A stretch of DNA of 64,000 bases from Knoxdaviesia capensis (GCA_001510575.1 LNGK01000004.1:186001-250000), one strand, 5' to 3'; shown: positions 26,061 through 39,555, counted from the stretch's first letter. Notes: generated by a model not told the origin, from the letters alone. Numbers and translations: made by a program.

Positions 26061-28034
26061 GCCCCTATGATCATGCAGTCATTCGGCTCTATCACCCACC
26101 TGTGCGTCCGCGATGCTGTCCGTGATCTGGCCGCCGACTCCCGCTCAGCCTCCGCGCCTTCAATCGATACTCCATCGACATCTCCCGAGTCCGGCCGCGC
26201 TCTACGGATCACTGTGCGCTCACCCATCCGCCGCAGCGGCGATTCCTGCCGCCTTGCCGCCGCCGCCCGCGGACACGGGGAGTTCTTCAACCTGCCGTGG
26301 GGGTTGTTGGCGGGGCACAGGAAGGACACAGCATCCACGAAAGACGAGGAGACAAATAACAACAAAAACCAGCAGGGTTCATTCCGACCTACCTACTCCG
26401 GCAGGGAATTTCGACTTTTGGTCCCGTTTAGGAAAAGAAAATTCCAGGCACGTTTGGCTGCTACTCTCGCCACAAGCACCGCCTGCTATAGGGTCGGCTT
26501 GTCGGTAGGTGCTGGAAACCCCACGGAAGAAGATAGTACCGGAAAAAAGAAAAGATCCCGAGCACAGATGTGAATGGTTTCGGTGTCCACTCTCTCTCTC
26601 TCTCTCTCTGCCTCGATAGCCGGGGGGACACCAAGCACCCCGATACCCGCCGCCGGCTTCCTCTCCCCCTCCCACCCCCGCCGGCACCACCATCCGGCTG
26701 TCGTCGCCGTCATCGTCACCACCACCGCCGCCGCCGACTGTAGTGCATCCACACATCCGGTCGCTGTGCCGGGACGATACACAGCACACACTGTTCTGTT
26801 GCCGTCTGGCTCTCTCTGGCCGGCTGTCCCGTCTGCCGGGACCAGGGCACGACCAACCCCCGGAAGTCCCCCCCTCCAATTCACCCAAGTTCCCAGGGCC
26901 AGGCCTGGAGAATCATCATTGCCCCCTCTGTCCCCCCCTCTGCCCCTCTCCCGCTCTCCCGAAAAGTCCCTAGGACAACTTACTTGTTCGACCTTGGGCA
27001 CTTCGACTTGCTTGAATAGGGAAGCACAGACACACCACCACCAACTCTCCACGATCGCCCAGACCCTGGACTATGAGCCACCACAAGCAAGAAAGAAAGA
27101 AAACAGAAAGAAAGGAAGGAAGAAAGAACAGCAAAAAAAGATCGTCTCAGCTGCGATATCCCACAAAAGATCTCAAAGCTCGGCCCAAGAAGAACCCCCC
27201 CGCTCAAAATATTTCCCGCTGCGAAATGTCGTCGTTCATCCAGGCCTTTGGTCCACATAAGACTTTTTTATATGGACCTTTCTTGCATTTTTCCCAATGC
27301 ACACATCCACTGTTCTGTCCCACTGCTGGTAACCCAAAAGGTCCTCTGACGAGAGCAAGATTCGAAGAAGAAGAAAAAAGGCATAATAAATATAACTAAA
27401 TGGCCTGGATGCACATCCACCCTTCACCAACCACCACAAAGCACACGCACATCCAGATTCAAGAACACCAACTAAATGATATTAACTCGTGCAGAAAAAG
27501 CACATAAAAGATGATGACTCCCCACCCCGCCCATCCATCCATCGCCGCTTTGAAAATCCAACCCAGAGTAGATAAGAAAGAAGATACGCAGTTCCCCCCC
27601 CTCCCCCCCCAAAAAAAGATTGATATTTTCAGAAAATAATAATATACGCGCCAGCAAGAAAACCAACAAGCTAAAGCACACAAACAGGGGCATAGAAGAA
27701 CCGGCCATAAAAAATAAAAGAAAAAATGAAATATAGATGTCGAGGGGAGGATGGGGAGGAAATGGGGGAGCGTCATGTATATAAATAAAAACACGGGCGC
27801 GCTGGTGGAAAAGAAATAATCAAGAAAAAGATATGGGTGCAGCCAAGCGATCCAAAAGTGTGAAGAGTCGTTCGTCATCGTTAAAAATAGGGAGCAAATA
27901 GGTGGGCGAATACTATAGTGTAAATAGTAGTTATACGTGTATCTGTCGTTTGTAAAATAGTTGTGTTGATGTGTGTAGTAAGTAGTAGTATAAGGAGGAG
28001 CTTATACATGGCGAGAGCCCGTCACTCTCGGCTC

Positions 28035-28244
28035 TCACCCCGACTCCCCCGGCGCCACATCCTTCAGCAGCACACTCTGCGGCAGCCCCGGCGACGGCGT
28101 CGCGCTCGGCGTAATCTCCGACAACACCGCCGTCACCTCGATCTTCTTGTCGGCCAGCGGCGGCTCCGTCACCACCACCGGGGACGCAGGGTCCGGAGAG
28201 ACCTGTGATGGGAAGACGGGTTAGTACTTTAGACATACAGATCC

Positions 28245-28292
<48 letters not shown>

Positions 28293-31200
28293 CAAAGAAA
28301 AAAGACAGAAACAAAGGAAGAAACCCACCGGCGCCATCACCCCAATATACGCATCAATCTTCTTCCGCAACACATCCGACCGCACGGGTTTCGCCAGGTA
28401 ATCGTTCATGCCCGCGGCGATGCACTTCTCGCGATCGCCGTGGATGGCCGACGCCGTCATGGCAATGATCAGCACCTTTCGCACCACGTCCGCCGCGTCG
28501 CGCCGGATCATCTTGGTGGCCTCGTAGCCGTCCAGCACCGGCATCTGCACGTCCATCAGCACAATGTGGTACGGCGTGCCCTCGGCCGCCTTCTGCTGCA
28601 GGCCCTCGACCGCCAGCTGGCCGTTCTCGTACGCGTCGACGTGCGAGTAGCCCAGCCGCCGCGCATACTGGATCGCGATGCGCCGGTTGATGTAGTTGTC
28701 CTCGGCGATGCAGATCCGCATGTCGTCCTTGGAGATGCACGACAGGTCCAGCATCTCCGGCCCGTCGAACTCCGACTCCGAGTCGGACGCCGCCGCCGCC
28801 GGTTGCGGAGAGGCCGGTGGGTGCGGTGGCAGCGGCGGCGGCGGCGGTGTTCCCGTGGGCGTGGGCGTGGCCTGGCGCAGGTGCGGTGGGTGGATCGACA
28901 GCGACGAGAGGTCCGGCATCTCCAACGGGCCCAGGAGACTCATCTCGGCCGTCATGTCGTCCGCCGGGATGTGTGCCGAGTACGGCGCAAACGCCGGCGT
29001 CACCGAGGTGGTCGGCGGCGCAGACGACGACTGGTTCCGATCATAGTCACCGCCATTCGGCGCTGCCACCTCATCATCGCCATCGGATCTATTCCCCGCA
29101 TCCATGCCGCGACCGCCGAGCCCAAAGTGGTCTCGCGACAACGACGCGGTGGGCGTGGCCGTCGCCGGGCTTCCATCCGGCCCCTCTGCACCAGTACCAT
29201 AGTCCTGCGACTTCTCCGACCCAGGCGTGGCCGGTGCCGTGGCAATGCCGGCCGTCGACCCCACGACGCCGACCACCGGCGACGTCTGCCCCGGCTTGAC
29301 CGCCTTGTCCAGCGTGACCGTGAACCACGCCTTGGTGCCCACGTTCTCCACGCTCTCCAGGTAGATGCGGCCCTTCATCATCGTCTCGACCAGGTTCTTG
29401 CAGATGCTCAGCCCCAGCCCGCTGCCGCCGTACTTGCGCGCCGTGCTGGCGTCGGCCTGGCTGAACGGCTGGAACAGCTTCGCCAGCTGCTTCGGCGGGA
29501 TGCCGATGCCCGTGTCCTCGATCGAGAACGTCAGCGCCACCCGCTCCGGCCACTCGTGCTCGACCCGCGCGCCAATCGTCACCGACCCGCGCTCCGTGAA
29601 CTTGAGGCTGTTGCCAATCAGGTTCAGCAGCACCTGGTGCAGCCGCGTCGGGTCGCCAAACACCAGCATCGGCGCCAACTCAATGTCGTTGATGATCTTG
29701 ACGTCCTTGCGCGACGTGTGCTCCTTGTTGCTGTATGACACCGCCCGCACCACCTCGCGGATCATCTCCTCCGGGTTGAACGACGTGATGTGCAGCGTCA
29801 TCTTGTCCGCCTCCATCCGCGAGAAGTCCAGCAGGTCGTTGATCACCGTGTGCAGCAGCTCCGCCGACACCCGGATGGCGTCCGCCATGTCGCGCTGGTC
29901 CGGGTCCAGCTTGCTCTCGCGCAGCAGCTCCGAGTTTCCAATCACCCCGTTCAGCGGCGTGCGCAGCTCGTGCGACACGTTGGCCAGGAACATCGACTTG
30001 GCGCGCGCCGCCTCCTCCGCAAGCTTCATGTTGCGCCGCGCCTCCTCCTCGGCCCGCCGCGCCTTGGCCTCTGCCGACCGCGCCTGGTCCAGCGCCCGCC
30101 GCTGCACCGACACCATCGACCGGTTCTCGGCCGACACTTTCTCGACCGCCTTGACCGCCAGCGCGTTCGCGTAGCTGATGCTGATCTGGTTCACCAGCAG
30201 CTGCAGCACTTTCACGTTCCGATCGCTAAACGACCCGGCCTCGCCCTCGAGGTACAGCGCGCCCAGCAGCGGCTTGCCGCCGTGGCCGATTGGAATGGCA
30301 ATGATGGACCGCGACCCCGGGTTCAGCTGCCGCCAGTCGTCCCGCAGGTTGCCGAACCGCTCGTCGCTGGAGATGTCCGGCGCAAACACCGTCTCGCGGA
30401 ACCGCGTGCAGTAGTGCACCACATTCTCCGCGATAAACGGAATAGCCTCAAGCGGCAGACCGGGAATGTGGGCCTTGGCTCCCTTCTCCGGGTACCCACT
30501 GGCCGACAGATACCAGCCGTTGTTAGAGGTATCGTGCACCACAATCGCCGCGAGTGTCGCCGACCCGCCACACGTCTGCAGAACCACATCACACATAGTC
30601 TTCAGCAGCTCGTCGACTCGCAGCACCGACGAAATCACCTGCGACGACACCAGGATAGCATGCAGGTCGATCATATCCAGCGCGGGAAGTCCGGCATAGC
30701 CCTCGGCCGGCGGTCCCAGATCCGCCGTGTTCGGCTGCGACGGGGGCCGATTCCACGCGCCGGCAAGCCCGCGCACATCCTCCGTCGGTTCCGTGCTGGG
30801 CGAGAATCGCTTGAGGCCGGAAGCCGAAGCCATGGCTTTCATATCCGGCGGCTTGAGGCCGTTCCGTGCTGCCCCGGCCGCCGCGATGCCCTTGCCCGCC
30901 GCGGACATGCTCGACAACAACGGCATGTCATCCATCTGCTTGCCCAGACCCAGCCCAACACCGCCGTAGCTACCCTCGAGAAGATGCACAAAGATGCCTT
31001 GGGCATTGCGTTCCGGGCCGTCTGCTTTGGCTACAGCCGTTGTCGTGGTAGTCGCTGTTGTTGTGGTAGTCGTCGTGCTCTTGATCTCGCCACCGTTTTT
31101 ACCGTCCGCGGGAACAGCAGTTGTAGTCGGCTGGCTAGAAGCAGTCCAGTGCCCGTTGTTGTTGGTGGGGTTATTGCCAGCAAAGGAGTGCTCATCCATC

Positions 31201-34200
31201 TTCGCCGACGAGGACATTCCAGAGCCGAAGCCCGGCATGATATCCTCCCGATCGCCGCTGTGAGATAGGGCTGTCGGTTGCTGCTGCTGTTGGTCATGGT
31301 AGCTAGGTCCGGAGCTATTGGGGAATATTCCGTACAGCCCGGATTTGCTGTGATACGCAGTCGAGCCACTATTGGTGCTCGACGGCTCGATCGCCATCGC
31401 CGAGTGCGTAGCCAGGTCGAAATCTCTCTGAATAACCGAGAACCGTTTCTCCGTCGTCGTCGACAGACTCCCGCCGTTGTTCTCGCCACTGCTGGTCGGA
31501 CGGCCCGGCGAGGACACAGGGCCCCCGCCGAGGCCGGCCTGAGATCCCGAGATCGGCAGGCGGTCAGGAACCGAGAACTTTGACACCACCGGCCCGCCAT
31601 CAGGCATGTTGAGATCCGTCTGCACGGCTGCCTCGACGTACCGCCGACCCTCGCGCGACTGCTCAACCAGCAGGTCAGAGTGCTCGCGCTCGAGATACTG
31701 CGCCACACCGCCGGCCCCGTACTGGCGGAACAGCGAGCACGCGTCCCGGTACGCCGAGCGCGCCGATCGCCGCGCCCGCCTCCGCTGGAAGATGCCGCCC
31801 ATCAGCATACTGGCCAGCGCCTCCTCGAACACGAAATCGTTGTCCTGCGCGTGGTCCAGGCTCTCCTCGTAGCAGCGGATGGCGCGGCCGTGCATGAACT
31901 TGAGCTCGAAGATCTGCGCATCGAGAATCTTGGTCCAGCACAGGTAGTTGATGTTCGACACCACCGACCACGACAGCAGCCGCTCGTTCACCCTGGTCAG
32001 CTCGGCCACCGTCTCGGCAATCTCCTTGCGCAGCTCCGGCTCCGAGCTCGGCTCGTCCAGGCCGTGGCCCGACTCGTGCATCTTCTTGAGCGTCAGCGCC
32101 GAAACCGAGAGCGCATACAGGAACAGCGCCTGCTTCGGCGTGCGCGTCGACCACAGCAGGTCGCCCTGCACAAAGCTCCACCGCACCACCTCAATGGTCT
32201 TTTCGTAGTGTCCAAAGAGGAACAGCGCCATCACCGACACCAGCCGGTAGATCAGCAGCGAGCGGTTTCCGTTCTGCGTGTTGGCCGTGAGCCATTCCTC
32301 GTACAGGGCCGAATCATGCTCGTCGTCGTCGAGGATCTTCTCCGGGTCGTCTGCAGAAGTTTTGCCTTGAAGAGCGCGGCACACCTGGCGCGTGGCAATC
32401 AGAATCGTACCGCCGCGGGAATCCTGCATCCAGTTGGGGATCTCTTCGCAGCAGTACTGGCAGTATGCCTCAAGTTCCGCACAGTGCTCCGAGGCCGCCA
32501 GCTTGAGCAGCGAATACAGCCCAAAGCTGAGAATGGTGGAGATGCGGTCACCCGCGGTGGCCGTGTACTCGACCGAGACTTCCAGCTGGCCGGTCGCCGT
32601 GTTGATGGGATACTGCACGTGGCCAACAAAGCTGGCGTAGAACATGTATCCACGGCCCATGGAGAACGGGTCCCGGAATCGGTCGAGAAGTTCCAGGGAC
32701 AGGCCGCCGAGGTCACATGCCAGTTGGACGCGGTTATGCCGCGACAGGGCAATGGTTCCAAAGTAGATAAACGCCATGCCGGACTGCGGGAACGGGCCAA
32801 GATTCAAGTGCATATCCAGCAGAACCAGAGTCAGCAGGTAGAACCGCAGCTCCGAGCTCCACCAGGCCGCCGAAATTGTCTCCAGCAGCACGCCTCCGAT
32901 CTTGGCCAGGCTGCCGTTCTCGTCGTGGCTGCACGGGTCAGCCGACGCCCCCTTCGGCTGGAGCAGGTCCTCGCGGTCCATGCTCTCCAGTCTGCGAGCA
33001 ACGCGTTCGAACTCGGCGTCGCATTTCTCAAAGGTCGGGTCCTCGTCAAACTTCATGCCTAGGGCTCGGAGGCACTCGCGCAACGAAGCAAGCGCCCGGC
33101 CGGCATCGCCAGTCTGCGACAGGATGCGCGACTGCAGAACATGGGCGCGCGCCCGGTCCAGCGGCGTTCTCGCACACCGGAGCGTCGTGTTCAGCAGGTC
33201 GTTGGCGGTGGCGTGGTGGCCCATGTACAGCGAACACTCCGCCGCACTAGTGTACAGTTGGAGGGTTTCGTCGTAGTCGATATCGTCGGCATTCGGGTGG
33301 TTCTTGACGTTGCCCCACGGCTCATCCTGGAGAAGAGACACGGCACATGAGTAAAACCGCGCCGCCCCCGGCCGAGACCCGCTATCCACCGAGGTTTGCG
33401 CGCATTCGTTCAGGAGGTCCCGGAACGGCCGACGTTTGGCAACACGGGCCCGGATGATGTCTACCGATTCGCAGACATGGAGGGCGGTGCTATCCCGCAC
33501 CCGCTTTTTATTGGGGAAGTACTTCAACAGCGTCTGGGCGATGATGAAGTGCATCTTACGCGCCTTGCACTCCTTCAGAGCCGCTGAAGCCTGGAGGTAC
33601 CTGTCATGCGAAAAACGGAACCGGTCGTCCGTCTCACACGGGACTATAATTAATGCCTGAATGGCTGCTTGGAGGCCAGCCACCGCTTCGCTTTGGGTAT
33701 ATGTGGCGCGAATAAACTCGTGTTTGGCAGCACCGGAAACATTGAGAGGGTGAGGGGTTGAGTTCTCCTGGATAGTGTCGTCGTGGCTGTTATCGTGGTG
33801 ATCCTGGGGTTGTTGCTGATGGCCATCGTCGTCTTCATCGTCTCCGTCGTAGAAAAACTCGCCGCTCAGGAGCAGCCGGATGAGCTCGAACGAGAAAGTA
33901 TGGCCGATCAGAGAGGCCCAGGCCAGAATCGCCCGTGATGCGGGCGGAAGCTCCGTAAGCCGCCGGATGATGAAGTTGGTGTCGAGAACATCGTAGTCCT
34001 TTTCGCCCTGGAATTCTTCGAACAGTCGATCAATGTTGTATCGCCATTGGCTATCCCGGTGATCGTACCAGATACAGCGTTTGCGGTGGCAGGTATTGAG
34101 CATCTCGCGCATGTAGAACGGGTTTCCGCCGGATTTTGATAGGATGACCAGAGCCAGCGGCAGAACCTCGATGGTCGGCCGCGAGAGTGTGAAGCCAACG

Positions 34201-37180
34201 TATTGCGCAATATCATCCTGTCCTAGGGGGTTCAAGCGGATCGTCGTGACATTGGGTCCAGAATGGGGTCCATCTACTAGAGGGATCGGCGGGGGGTCAG
34301 TTACAGGAAATATGGGAATGGAGATAGATACAGGGAGAGAAAAGTCCACAAACCTTCACAGGATTCCGGGTGCACAATACTTCGGATGCGTTCGGTCGAT
34401 ATCTCATCGGGCCGGAAAGTGACAATCACCACCATCTTGATGCGGGCGCCAATCATCATCGTCACGAGATCCAACGACTCTTCATCGGCAAAATGCAGAT
34501 CCTCCAGACACACGCAGATGAACTTGTGGGTAGCAAACATGCGCAGAATATCCAGAAACACATTCATCAGCCGCGTGATTTTCGATGACGACGGGCTCCG
34601 TGGGAACGAGGACGAATGGCGTGTTTGCGACTCCTTGCTCATGACCGCGGCCGCGCCGCTCGCCGGCCCGGTGCCGGCAGCGGAGCCCCGGCGTTCCAGG
34701 CCCTCTTTGAAGCCCAGAGCATGGATTGCCGACCACGACGAGCCCGGCCGGAACTGGGTGTCTTCCACCGGGCCCAAGAGGAACTCGGGGAGCCCGAGAA
34801 TGCGGTGGAGCATGGGCCACACGGGGCGCACGTAGGTCTTGAGCTCCTGGTGGAAGGCCGTCTCGGTGTTACGCTCGCCCCACAGCTGACGAAAGAGAGA
34901 CGAAAGCAGCTTAAGCAGCGGACCAAAGGCGTTGTTCTTCTGGGCGTTGTCGAATTTGGCGGTCGCGCAGTACCCCCGTCGTCGGACCTCGGTCAACACC
35001 GATTGCACGAGAAAGCTCTTTCCCAGGCCGCCGGCACCCTCAACAGCAATGATATCACAATGGCCACGCTTCCGTAGCCGCATGCTCCCACTCTGGCGAG
35101 ACAAGGGAAAGCCACGGGAGTCGCTTCCGACGGTTGAGACTCGGCCGGTTCCATCGGTGGGCGGGTTGGCACTTTCCGAATGGCTGGCGGTGCCGGACAT
35201 TACGCTGAAGCTCTTTTCCCAGGGCAGAGGTCGGGTGTGGTTGGAAGAATAGACGGTAGATCGGTCACCAGTCACCGTCTGGGTATCAGAGTGGGAAGAC
35301 GGCAGAGCAGGGTGAAGGTTGGAGCTACCATGGGGGTTGGTGGTGCTGATATGGCGCGGGTCGGAAGCGTACGAAGGGGCAATGGAGGAGGAGGCATGGT
35401 GATGCAAGCCATCGGCGGAGCTTTCGGTCTCGCTGGATATATCGTTGTAGTCGGCCGGATCGGAGGTAGATGCCGTGGCGGAGCCCTTGTCGTGGGAAGA
35501 CGAAGCCGATGAGTAAGACGGCTTGGAGGGAGTCGGGGCCTGCTGGGTCTGGCCCATGGCATGTAGGGTGGCCACACGGTTGATAACGCTGAGCATGCGA
35601 TCCTTTTCGCGGTCCCGCCCAATCATGATAGTGGGCAGCATAAACAGCGACGACACATCCCGCGAGCCAATCGTCCAGCGTTTCAAGGCCTCCAGGTCTC
35701 CGTCACCCAAGAATTTTTGGACCTGGATCAGGTCGAAGCGAAGGCCTCCGACCGAGTGATAGCGATCGGCGACGTTTTTAGCGGTACACCTTTGGATGAT
35801 CAAGCTGATAACTTCGGGCACGTCGATACGAATCTCGCAGAGGTTGGGAATGTGGTGTCTCAACACGCATTGGACGATGTCGAGCGGGGTTTCGCCTTGG
35901 AAGATGGGCCGCTGGGCAAGCAGCGTCCAGAAGAGCACACCTAGCGAGTATATATCGGTGCGGCTGTCGGGCTCGGTAGGGAGACGGCCGGTTTGTTCGG
36001 GGCTGATAAACAGGAGCTTGTTTTTGGCGCCGACCTCCCTCGAGAGGGTAGACCATCCACTGCTGGTCAGACCATGTTCAAAGGACCTCAGGCCGGAGCC
36101 AAAGGTGGCCAGACGAACATGGTTTGTGTCGGGGTTGAAATGGAAGGTGTCGCCGCGGATTTCGCCGTGGATGATGCCCTGGCTGTGATGCAGGGTTTTG
36201 AGAGCCTGGGTGGCACCGATGGCAAAGTCGAGGAACGATTGCAAGGACATTGGCGGGGACAGCGTATGGTGCTCTTTGCGGAAAGCTTCGAGAGTGTCGC
36301 CAACCTTTCTGGCCCAGTAAAAGGCGGGGCCCATATCCATCAGGTCATCCAGTTGGTTTTTCCCAGGGTGCTCGTAGATGCCAATGGCAATGGGACCGCG
36401 ATCTCCGGGGAGAGGGGGGAGGCGAAGAAGGTCGATGGGGATGATGATCGGCGGAGAAGGCGACTCATTGTCGGCAGAGCTGGTGAGGTTCTTTGCGATG
36501 TGGAAAGCTCGGTCTTCGCGGACAACGTTGTAGGAGATGCGGGCGAGAATGGGTTCTTCGAGGACGCCGCCATCGCCGCCGGACGACGAGGCCGAGGTGG
36601 GAGGAGGAGAGGTTGCGGAGTTTTCGCTTCGGCCATCGCTGTGGTACGAGTTGATGTGTTCGACGATGGACGGCCGGCCGGTGTGTGATCGGATGGCAGC
36701 TCCGGGACTGGTGCTGTTGAAGGAAGTGGAGGAGGCATTTGAGAACATGGACACGAAGCGGGTTCCGGAGACATGCCTGGAGACGAGGAAAGGACGGGAC
36801 GGCGAAGTCAGTATATACACACAGCAGTTTGCCCGGCACAAGAGGTACGGCACTGGAGTCACAAGGGGGCGGGAGAGAGCGGGAGAAGGACTTTGGATGT
36901 GCAAACGAGGCGCCCGAAAAAGCCGGCGCGGGGAGACGAGATACAGCACGGTTCCGCGTCCTCCGGGCGGCCCGGGCGCAACAAGTGCAGCAAGCGTCAA
37001 AAGGCAAACAACGAGGCCGGAAATAGCAGCTTCAAGCTTAGCAACTTACCATATATCGCACGAGTTGTGGAAGGGGAGGACGGACTCATCCCAGGTGTAT
37101 CCGGGGATCTGGCGAAGGCGCTCAAAGAGCCGCTGCGGAGGATCCGCCAGATCATCGGACACGCTCGGGTTGGCGTCCAT
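28035..37180 (-). CDS. Group X (Chk1/Phk-type) hybrid histidine kinase with pseudokinase, NTPase and GAF domains
   Basis: Exons 37180-37050, 36776-34354, 34276-28329 and 28202-28035 give 2,889 aa. Intron lengths are 273, 77 and 126 nt, all phase-compatible; intron 3 has TACTAAC before its acceptor. Exon 1 encodes a short N-terminus with LRQIPGYTWDE. Residues about 120-400 form a protein-kinase-like fold with degenerate motifs (HGE at 247-249 for HRD, TFG near 268 for DFG), then SPEQTGR. A P-loop NTPase follows (GAGGLGKS 624-631; CLEDLHFAD about 800), then a helical repeat region and a Ser/Asn/Thr-rich linker. GAF spans about 2065-2225, followed by a coiled coil. The histidine kinase has SHELRTPLNG (His2287), NSLKF (2407), DTGIGI (2439) and GGSGLGL (2468). 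The receiver has ED at 2710-2711, phospho-Asp2760, Thr2792 and Lys2814. This order matches S. pombe Mak2/Mak3 and Candida Chk1, which sense oxidative stress and feed an HPt relay. No membrane segment is evident. A 55-residue tail follows the receiver. A minus-strand TATATATA lies near 37280. Confidence 0.93.
28250..28291. repeat. (GA)n microsatellite inside histidine kinase intron 3
   Basis: About 20 GA units on the plus strand, read as (TC)n in the transcript. It sits within the 126-nt intron 28328-28203 between donor and branch point. Length variation here would change intron size but not the protein. Confidence 0.9.
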
Positions 37181-39079
37181 GATCCGGGAAGAGAATCATA
37201 GAGCGACGGTGGTTGTTGGATGAAGCCAGTAGCAGGAGAGACGAGAAGAAGATGTGAGATTATAATTGAATTGAAGCCGATATATATAGAAAAGGACGCA
37301 AGAGGATATAAAAATTAAACAAAAATATTTCTTTTCCCCTTAAATATGGGTGTATATATCAAGGGTTAACAGCCAACAGGAGATGGATGATGATGGTGAT
37401 GATGTAAATGATAGATATGCACACAGCTGGTCCAAGGTTCAAACGACGACCCCCCAGGGAGAAATAAAGTCAAAGCCCGACTGAAAGGCTGGAGAACTCG
37501 GTACATGGGGGGGAAGAGAAAAACAGGACGAACTGGAATGAGCGAAAGGAAGAGCCTTTTCCTAGGAATCAAACAGAGGTTGCGCGAAGCGAGAGAGAAG
37601 GGCGAAAAGAGCGAATAAGGAGGAATTTCTGGCGATGGTGGGACGGGAAGAAAAAAAAAAGAACAAAAAAGTCTGGGAGAAGGGGAAAAAAGAAGAAAAA
37701 CAAGATAAAAAATACAATAAAAAAAGATAAGGCTTGAAGATGAGGTCACGATAAAGGAGCACCAGCCAGAATTGTGGCGGGTGTGATTTTCGGGGGAAGG
37801 AACGGAGAAGTAATGTGGAGGAGGGAGGAAGTGGCAGAAGTCGCGGTTGTATGGGTGTTTGCGGGGGGAACTACATCTGGGCACAACAGGCAGGCCACCA
37901 GGGTTGGGTTTTGTGGGTGGCATGCAGGGTTTGGGGAAGGAGCAGGACGATGGAAATGTGGCTGAAGGAGAGTGAGAGATGAAAAGAGACTGAGAGAGGC
38001 CCAGTGTCTGGAGATGGACGCTGATAGAAGAGAAGAGGAAGAAGAAGAAGAAGAGGCTGAGAGAAGAGAAAGGAGAAAGTCATCAGACAGACAGGCAGAC
38101 AGACAATACAAGCTCGGCCTTTTACGAGCAGCGAGGCTCCCGGGCGGGAGATTGACACAGGCATACAGCGCAAGTGGCCCAAGCAAGTATCTCGGTGGTG
38201 GAGATGTGGTGCCCGGGGTACATGCCACATTACACACTGGGATGGAGGCAGGATTCCGGGCTGGTCAGCCGGAACCATCAGCTGACAACGGCCCGCCAAG
38301 GGACGACAAGCAGGTGTTCGTATGGAGTGAACAGGAGATATGCAAAGTGACTTTGTTGCGCTTTAGCTTAACAGCATGGATCGTGTGGAATGCCAGAAAC
38401 GGCCAGTTTTAGCGATTTCGAACCCCATGGAAGGTGTGCCAGAGATTCCAACGGGACAGAGAGGACAGAGAGGGGTCTTGATCAGGAATGTTTGGGGCAC
38501 GCCTTCAGGTATCTCCGATGCAAATCCTCCTGCAGCTATCTGCCGACTCCGTTTGCTTCATGATACGCAAGCACTCAGTCAGCGGCCCCGGTGGTGGGTT
38601 CCAGCCGCAAGGAAATCAGAGAGACGAATCAGATCCGAGATCCGGACTTTCATGAGAAAATGCAGATCGACAGGTCAGTGTGTACTGTATGTGCCAAGTC
38701 AACAAAGTGGGACAGGCCGGGTCGGTTGGGTGCGGGAGTCTGGCGGGCAGTTGCTGGGGGGCTAGAGCCGGAGAAGAGTGAAGCATTTCTTTCAGTCGGC
38801 GAATACACATGTACAGATAACTCAGAGAGAAGAGGGAAGCAAGCAGTGGTTACATCTGCAGTTGAGTTACACGCGTCTAGATAGAGCCGAACTGCGAAGG
38901 ACAAGTTCTGAGCACCCGGCCCCAGCACAGTTCCTCGGCGACCCTAACGTGCGGGATTGGATTTTTCTTGATCCCGGTTCCAGGCCTCAAAAGGCCCCGA
39001 AGAAAAAAGAAAGATATATAAGATCCCGAGGTCCTATATCACAGACCACGTTCCACTGGCAATACGAAAGCAAAAACAA

Positions 39080-39083
<4 letters not shown>

Positions 39084-39113
<30 letters not shown>
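39084..39113. repeat. (TA)n microsatellite
   Basis: About 15 alternating T/A units. Confidence 0.95.
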
Positions 39114-39115
<2 letters not shown>

Positions 39116-39555
39116 ACAGTCTGCCGCCGTAAGAAAAAGACGCGGATGACTCACGATAGACGGCCACGGGACAACCACCGCAGATATAAGCAAGCCCGCC
39201 GCCGGTCTCTTATCACATGGGAGTTTCTCCGTCCTTCTGCCCCTCTCCAAAACATCCACTAGCTCGCCGTAGTATATATAAGTATATATAGTACAGTCCC
39301 TCGCTTGGCCGGTTCTCTCGGGAACTGTCCAATACCGGGGAAGAAGGAAGGCAGCTAGGTCAAGTACCTAGACTAGAACCACCGAACTCAGCATCCGTTC
39401 GCAACTGGTTGTTTTTTGTCTGCAATGATAAACAAGAGACCAAGAAAATAAATATCCACTATAAAAGCTCCTGTCAGGGCACGAGCGCACGAGCGGCCCA
39501 GCGCCAGAGCACCAGACCCGAGCCTAGCCTGCCAAGAACCAGCTAGAGTGATAAA

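Larger units (their letters stand above)
20755..28034. other. Gene-poor, microsatellite-rich intergenic stretch
   Basis: This stretch carries many simple repeats: (CA)n at 21775-21809, T7-8C tracts at 22646-22705 and 25707-25743, a GAA/AAAG-rich tract at 25345-25425, and (CT)n at 26026-26057. TATA-like boxes occur at 21157-21164 (TATAAATA) and 23362-23370 (TATAAAAAG). The longest open frame (24445-23402 minus, 347 codons) includes His-Thr and Lys runs produced by microsatellites and has no recognisable domain. The right end includes the 3' UTR of the histidine kinase gene. Confidence 0.45.

Noticed and set aside
28440..33062. Long plus-strand open frames (432, 492 and 460 codons) opposite the histidine kinase
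   Set aside because: They are Arg/His-rich shadows in the antisense frame of a strongly GC-biased, clearly conserved gene, and they have no domains.
38405..38430. GGTTCGAAATC on the minus strand as a tRNA T-arm
   Set aside because: The flanking bases do not pair as a T-stem.
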